Source: Variovorax sp. J22P240 (lineage in GTDB: Bacteria; Pseudomonadota; Gammaproteobacteria; Burkholderiales; Burkholderiaceae_C). From it: 64,000 bases of DNA. The stretch is from the NCBI RefSeq assembly GCF_030316855.1, contig NZ_JASZYR010000022.1:1-64000 (forward strand), in the 5' to 3' direction. This document shows positions 51,602-64,000 of this stretch, in pieces. How positions within the stretch are numbered: position 1 is the stretch's first letter; the number at the start of each line of letters is the position of its first letter. Under the pieces are notes generated by a model, which was given only the letters and a program-made list of their open reading frames with translations, made no database searches and was not told the DNA's origin. The position numbers and the translations under genes are program-made.

Positions 51602-52966
51602 CTAGAGCTTCTCGAGCAGCGCGTAGAAGAAACCGTCGTGATCACCCAACGGATTGTCCGGGACGCCACGGGCATTCACCCCGCTTTGGGGTAGCAAATG
51701 GCCCGGCGAAGGCAGCAAACGGGCATCGGTGTTGTGTGCAAGGAACGCCTCGATCTGGTGCGCACCTTCCTCCTTAAACACCGAACAGGTGCAATAGAGC
51801 AGCCGGCCGCCCGGTCGGACAAGCGGCCAGAGTGACGCGAGCAGCATCGCCTGCTGGAGCGCCAGCTGTTCGATGTCGCTTTCCCGGCGCAGCCACCGAA
51901 CGTCAGGGTGCCGGCGGACGATGCCCGAAGCGGTGCACGGGGCGTCGAGCAGGATGGCGTCGAAGGGCACGCCATCCCACCACTGCGCCGGGCGCGAGGC
52001 ATCGGCAACGACGACTTTGGCGCTCATTCCGAGCCGTGACAGGGTCTCGTCGATGCGCCGGCTGCGAACGGCGTCGACTTCCAGCGCCGTGACTTCGATC
52101 GCCGCGGGGGCCGCGAATTCGAGCAGATGGGCCGTCTTGCCGCCTGGCGCCGCGCACGCGTCGAGCACCCGCATAGGCGATGGTCCTTGCGCGCGAAGGC
52201 CGTCGAGGAGCAAGGGGGCAGCGAGTTGCGCCGCGGCATCCTGCACCGAAAACTCGCCGTCGAGGAAGCCCGGGAGCTGCTGGACCGGGCGCGCGCGCGT
52301 CAGCTGCAGCCCGGTGGCGCCGACAGGCACTGCCTGAAGGCTGGCCGCTTCCAGGGCACGCCGGAAAGACGCGACATCGGTCTTCCGCACGTTGACCCGA
52401 AGCGTCATCGGCGCTTGCGTGTTGTCGGCCGCCAGCACGCGCTGCCAATCGCGCGGATGCTCGCGCTTGAGGCGCTCGATCCACCAGCGCGGGTGATTCC
52501 ATTGCGCGACCGGCTCGCGCTCGGTGGCGGTGACGAGTTCATCGCGCTCGCGCAGGAAGCGCCGCAGGCAGGCGTTGATGAAGCTCGCCTGGGCGCGGGT
52601 TCCCGGATTGCGCTTGGCGGCCTCGACGGCCTGGTCGACCAGGGTGAAGGGCTCGTAGGGCGAGCGCTCGGCGTCCCACGCCAGTGCGAGGGCGGTGCAG
52701 AGCAGAGCGTCGGCAGCGGGCGGCGGCGTGCGCTTGGCGAGTTGACGGCGCAGCGCTTCGGCGCGGCCGAGCCAGCGCAGCACCTGGAAACCGAGCGCCT
52801 GCACGCCGGGGCGCAGGTGCGGATCGACCGCTTCGAAGGCCACGGAGCCCGACACGCCGCTGCGAATCGAGGCAAGCGCTGCGGCGGTGAGCTGCAACTG
52901 GCGCCAAAGAGGCGGCGAACCGGGCGAACCGGGCGAAACTGGAATGGAGTCTGAAGAATCTGGCAA
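51602..52966 (-). CDS. rsmB: 16S rRNA m5C967 methyltransferase RsmB
   Basis: SAM-dependent rRNA methyltransferase with an N-terminal NusB-like domain (about 30-150) and catalytic domain. Motif I region is VLDACAAPGGKTAHLLEF, then ALEVDAVRSRR; the two cysteines are in LLDAPCTASGI (motif IV) and LLYCTCSVFKEEG (motif VI). The start is uncertain: no suitable ATG lies between the domain and the upstream gene, so I use TTG at 52966; the longest ATG start (53161) would overlap the LemA-like gene by 145 bp. Confidence 0.85.
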   Translation of the reverse strand: MPDSSDSIPVSPGSPGSPPLWRQLQLTAAALASIRSGVSGSVAFEAVDPHLRPGVQALGFQVLRWLGRAEALRRQLAKRTPPPAADALLCTALALAWDAERSPYEPFTLVDQAVEAAKRNPGTRAQASFINACLRRFLRERDELVTATEREPVAQWNHPRWWIERLKREHPRDWQRVLAADNTQAPMTLRVNVRKTDVASFRRALEAASLQAVPVGATGLQLTRARPVQQLPGFLDGEFSVQDAAAQLAAPLLLDGLRAQGPSPMRVLDACAAPGGKTAHLLEFAAPAAIEVTALEVDAVRSRRIDETLSRLGMSAKVVVADASRPAQWWDGVPFDAILLDAPCTASGIVRRHPDVRWLRRESDIEQLALQQAMLLASLWPLVRPGGRLLYCTCSVFKEEGAHQIEAFLAHNTDARLLPSPGHLLPQSGVNARGVPDNPLGDHDGFFYALLEKL

Positions 52967-53016
52967 CTTGGGTCGATGGTAATGGCGGGAACGCGGTGAC
53001 CGCGCATGCGCCGGGG

Positions 53017-53607
53017 TCAGTGCAACGGGGCCGCCGGTCGGAGCTGCATGATCCACGCCACCAGCAAGGCCGGGAACTGGGTGATCGCCGCGTTGTACTG
53101 GGCGACGGCAAGGTTGAATTGGCTGCGGGCGATTTCCGCTGCCGCGGAAGGCTCGGGCCAAGCAATCGGGGCCACACCATCGAACGGCTCGTCCTTGCCA
53201 TCGAGTGGAGCGGGACGAGACAGGGTCCCGTCGGCCTCGAAGCTGACGACTGCATCGGGATGCATGCGCTGCCAGGCTCCGAGGAGGACGTGCATCGCCG
53301 TGCCAAGCGCGGCAATGCCTGCTGGATCGAGCGGTCGTAGGCGCGTCTTCGCCAGCAGGATCGAGAGCTGGCTGGCCGCGGCGTCAAGCGAGGCGCCCGA
53401 CGGCGGCTGCGGCGCAGCCGGAGTCTCGGCCTCGGCGACGCGCGCGTGAACAAACTCGAGCTGTCGCACCAAGGCGGCATCGAGCGCGGCATAGGCTTGC
53501 AATGCGGCCGTTCGCAGACGCATGAGCCGGTTGTAAGCGCCCACAAACCAAAAGAGCGCAAGGGCGCCAGCGATCCAGTAAGGCAAGGATTCGGGCATAC
53601 CGCTCAC
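53017..53607 (-). CDS. LemA-like membrane protein
   Basis: A 196-aa protein starting with GTG (GGAG 6 nt upstream) or ATG at 53598. It has an N-terminal membrane segment (LPYWIAGALALFWFVGAYNR), followed by MRLRTAALQAYAALDAALV, and the C-terminal LemA feature FNLAVAQYNAAITQFPALLV. The central part is shorter and more Ala/Pro-rich than typical LemA proteins. Role unknown, single pass membrane protein. It lies between rsmB and the rpoC terminator. Confidence 0.72.
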   Translation of the reverse strand: MSGMPESLPYWIAGALALFWFVGAYNRLMRLRTAALQAYAALDAALVRQLEFVHARVAEAETPAAPQPPSGASLDAAASQLSILLAKTRLRPLDPAGIAALGTAMHVLLGAWQRMHPDAVVSFEADGTLSRPAPLDGKDEPFDGVAPIAWPEPSAAAEIARSQFNLAVAQYNAAITQFPALLVAWIMQLRPAAPLH

Positions 53608-53622
53608 TCTTGCTCCAGGAAG

Positions 53623-53658
53623 AAAAACGCCCCCGATCCGCGAGCGGAAGGGGGGCGC
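53623..53658 (-). terminator. rho-independent terminator after rpoC
   Basis: CGCCCCC (53628-53634) and GGGGGCG (53651-53657) flank a smaller CCGC/GCGG hairpin, and the minus-strand transcript then runs into U5. It follows the rpoC stop by 34 bp and separates the RNA polymerase operon from the LemA-rsmB genes. Confidence 0.8.
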
Positions 53659-53691
53659 TGGATACCGGTCATTGCCGGTGATGCTAACCAG

Positions 53692-57927
<4,236 letters not shown>

Positions 57928-57947
57928 GTGACTCTTTCCTTGTTTGC

Positions 57948-62072
<4,125 letters not shown>

Positions 62073-62225
62073 GAGAGCTCCGGAGCTTGAGATCTTCAGC
62101 GACGTGGTGAGGTGCCTGAGCACCACTCTCCTTGGCGGCTGGCCACTACCAGCCCTGGCGGACGGCGATGCGTTGCACATCGCCCGAACCAAGGGGGTCT
62201 TCTGCAGTCGGGGTCAGAAGACACT

Positions 62226-62264
62226 CAAAAACCGTCTTGGGTTGCTTTTTCAAGCCGGTTTTTG
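62226..62264 (-). promoter_or_regulatory. long stem-loop between rplL and rpoB, possible RNase III site
   Basis: CAAAAACCG (62226-62234) and CTTG (62236-62239) pair with CAAG (62251-62254) and CGGTTTTTG (62256-62264), a 13-bp stem broken by one mismatch. E. coli has an RNase III site in the same spacer, so a processing role is proposed. Confidence 0.5.
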
Positions 62265-62286
62265 GGTGCGCTCTGAAAGCGGCAAA

Positions 62287-62316
62287 GGCTGGAGGGCCTT
62301 TCGGCACACTCCAGCC
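62287..62316 (-). terminator. candidate attenuator between rplL and rpoB
   Basis: GGCTGGAG (62287-62294) and CTCCAGCC (62309-62316) are perfect 8-bp arms with a 14-nt loop, followed on the minus strand by UUUGCC. It begins 17 bp after the rplL stop. An attenuator here is known in E. coli and lowers rpoBC relative to rplJL; the weak U run fits partial termination. Confidence 0.55.
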
Positions 62317-62332
62317 CTCAAGGGAGACTGAA

Positions 62333-62707
<375 letters not shown>

Positions 62708-62750
62708 TTTGATTTCCTAACAATTGGGTTGAATATTTCAAACGCAAGGC

Positions 62751-63281
62751 TCAAGCAGCTTGCGCTTCGGCCGGAGCTTCGGCCGGTGCATCGCCACCAC
62801 CACGCTTCTCGGCAAGCGCGGCCAGAACACGGGCCGTGCGCGAGATCGGGGATTGCATCAAGCCCAGCAGTTGTGCCAACAACACTTCCTTCGAAGGGAT
62901 GCTGGCCAATTGCTTCACGCCGTCGACGTCCAGGGCCTTGCCACCGAATGCGCCGCCGCGAATCACCAACTTGTCGTTAGTCTTCGCGAAATCGGCCACC
63001 ACCTTCGCGGCAGCCACAGCGTCTTCGGAGAAGCCATAGATCAGCGGACCGGTCATCTGGTCGCCGACGATCTCAAACGCGCTACCAGCGACAGCACGGC
63101 GTGCCAGCGTGTTCTTCAACACGCTGAGGCTCACACCCTTGCTGCGCGCATCGTTGCGCAGTTTGGTCATATCGGCCACCGTGATGCCACGGTATTCCGC
63201 CATCACGAGCGTTTGAGCTTTTGCGGCGAGGCTGGTCACATCACTGATGACCGCTTCTTTCTCACTGCGATTCAGACTCAA
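62751..63281 (-). CDS. rplJ: 50S ribosomal protein L10
   Basis: A 176-aa protein anchoring the L7/L12 stalk to 23S rRNA and repressing its own operon. The sequence MSLNRSEKEAVISDVTSLAA begins with a TTG codon at 63281, with AGGAG 6 nt upstream. MAEYRGITVADMTKLRNDAR and LVIRGGAFGGKALDVDGVKQ are typical. The C-terminus is Ala/Glu/Pro-rich. Weak TTG initiation may serve regulation together with the leader. Confidence 0.95.
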   Translation of the reverse strand: MSLNRSEKEAVISDVTSLAAKAQTLVMAEYRGITVADMTKLRNDARSKGVSLSVLKNTLARRAVAGSAFEIVGDQMTGPLIYGFSEDAVAAAKVVADFAKTNDKLVIRGGAFGGKALDVDGVKQLASIPSKEVLLAQLLGLMQSPISRTARVLAALAEKRGGGDAPAEAPAEAQAA

Positions 63282-63455
63282 GGTCTACTCCTTTTAATGC
63301 GCCCTCGGCCTGGGCCTCGGAGCGCGCTTCATGCAGCGACCAACTGTTTCGGAAACGAATTCCTTTGCAGCGGGATCGCCATCTGCGCTGGTTGCCTCAC
63401 GGAACGTGGAGCGATTAAGTACAGCACTCACTGCACGCCAGCGGTCTTGGATGGC
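63282..63455 (-). promoter_or_regulatory. putative L10 leader (autoregulatory RNA)
   Basis: Spacer upstream of rplJ. The RNA has CCAAGACCGCTGGCG (minus strand, 63451-63437), which resembles the conserved L10-leader start, and CCAGCG/CGCTGG inverted arms at 63438-63443 and 63386-63391. L10 binding here would repress rplJL translation. Identified from position and partial motif; a covariance-model search would settle it. Confidence 0.5.
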
Positions 63456-63562
63456 CCGGGGCAGCTTGACGCCGCCTCGACCCACCACATTGCTCCGCTG
63501 CCGATTGACCGGCAACAGGGCAAATTCTCAGGACCTCGCCGCAGCGAGACCCTTCATGCACA

Positions 63563-64000
63563 TCAGCCTTGCGAAGCGATGGTTTGCGTGTCCACGCGGA
63601 CACCCAGACCCATCGTCGACGACACGGCGATCTTGCGCAGGTACACACCCTTGCTCGTAGCCGGCTTGGCCTTGACGAGCGCTTCGATCAGTGCGGCAAG
63701 GTTGCCCTGCAGCTTGTCGTTGTCGAACGAACGGCGGCCGATCGTGCCGTGCACGATGCCTGCCTTGTCAACGCGGAACTGCACCTGGCCTGCCTTGGCA
63801 TTCTTGACGGCGGTCGCGACGTCGGGCGTCACCGTCCCGACCTTCGGGTTGGGCATCAAGCCGCGCGGGCCGAGGATCTGACCGAGCGTACCGACGACGC
63901 GCATCGCGTCCGGTGCGGCGATCACAACGTCGAAAGGCATGTCGCCAGCCTTCACCATCGCTGCCAGATCGTCCATGCCGACGATGTCGGCGCCAGCGGC
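63563..64000 (-). CDS. rplA: 50S ribosomal protein L1, C-terminal part
   Basis: The gene's 5' end lies beyond the right edge; 145 codons and the stop are visible. LGPRGLMPNPKVGTVTPDVA, AVKNAKAGQVQFRVDKAGIV and KGVYLRKIAVSSTMGLGVRV are diagnostic of L1. It lies upstream of rplJ in the rplKAJL-rpoBC order, with 281 bp between them. Confidence 0.95.
   Translation of the reverse strand, partial: AAGADIVGMDDLAAMVKAGDMPFDVVIAAPDAMRVVGTLGQILGPRGLMPNPKVGTVTPDVATAVKNAKAGQVQFRVDKAGIVHGTIGRRSFDNDKLQGNLAALIEALVKAKPATSKGVYLRKIAVSSTMGLGVRVDTQTIASQG

Overview
The window is GC-rich chromosomal DNA from a betaproteobacterium, most likely Burkholderiales, family Comamonadaceae and Variovorax-like. I infer this from protein character (rplA-rplJ-rplL-rpoB-rpoC cluster, rsmB-DUF4390-ntrY-ntrX order, Comamonadaceae-style PldA and autotransporter) and from a GC-rich intergenic element after pldA that resembles repeats of this family. 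No taxonomy search was possible.

Layout. 1-269: a candidate strong leftward promoter region running off the edge. 270-4005: uup (ABC-F) and a ClsC-type phospholipase D protein. 4024-11897: a MocR regulator divergent from a tightly packed eight-gene operon (three LysE/RhtB exporters, an EamA transporter, a PLP aminotransferase, a GST, a PhzF-like protein and a VOC protein), read here as an amino-acid or analogue export and detoxification unit. 11899-15018: a classical autotransporter. 15244-25406: mixed housekeeping genes (phosphatase, cutA, GlsB, PEBP, creatininase, PQQ-type dehydrogenase, AlaX editing protein, DsbD/ScsB, redoxin, CoA-binding protein, hemE). 25778-36886: priA, a small membrane protein, an apparently serine-less ClpP-like periplasmic protein, an AEC carrier, rep, a lipoprotein, pldA, a DUF1090 protein, an O-methyltransferase and a PKD lipoprotein.

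36978-47838 is a genomic island of about 10.8 kb inserted in tRNA-Phe. A 50-bp perfect direct repeat of the tRNA 3' half marks both ends, and tandem 11-bp repeats built on GGCTACGC lie just inside both ends as probable integrase arm sites. The left half carries a tyrosine integrase, a small hypothetical protein, an excisionase-like HTH protein, an 89-aa protein and an NrS-1-like primase. The right half carries a leftward, partly AT-rich defence-type cassette: an N6-adenine methylase with an N-terminal nuclease-like domain, a separate target-recognition-like protein, a DUF262 protein and a HEPN RNase-like protein. Size and content resemble a phage-satellite-type or minimal integrative element with defence cargo; this is the most likely place for an undescribed system.

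47790-64000: tRNA-Phe, ntrX-like and ntrY-like genes, DUF4390, rsmB and a LemA-like gene, then the leftward rplA-rplJ-rplL-rpoB-rpoC operon with a likely L10 leader, two hairpins between rplL and rpoB (candidate processing and attenuation sites) and a terminator after rpoC.
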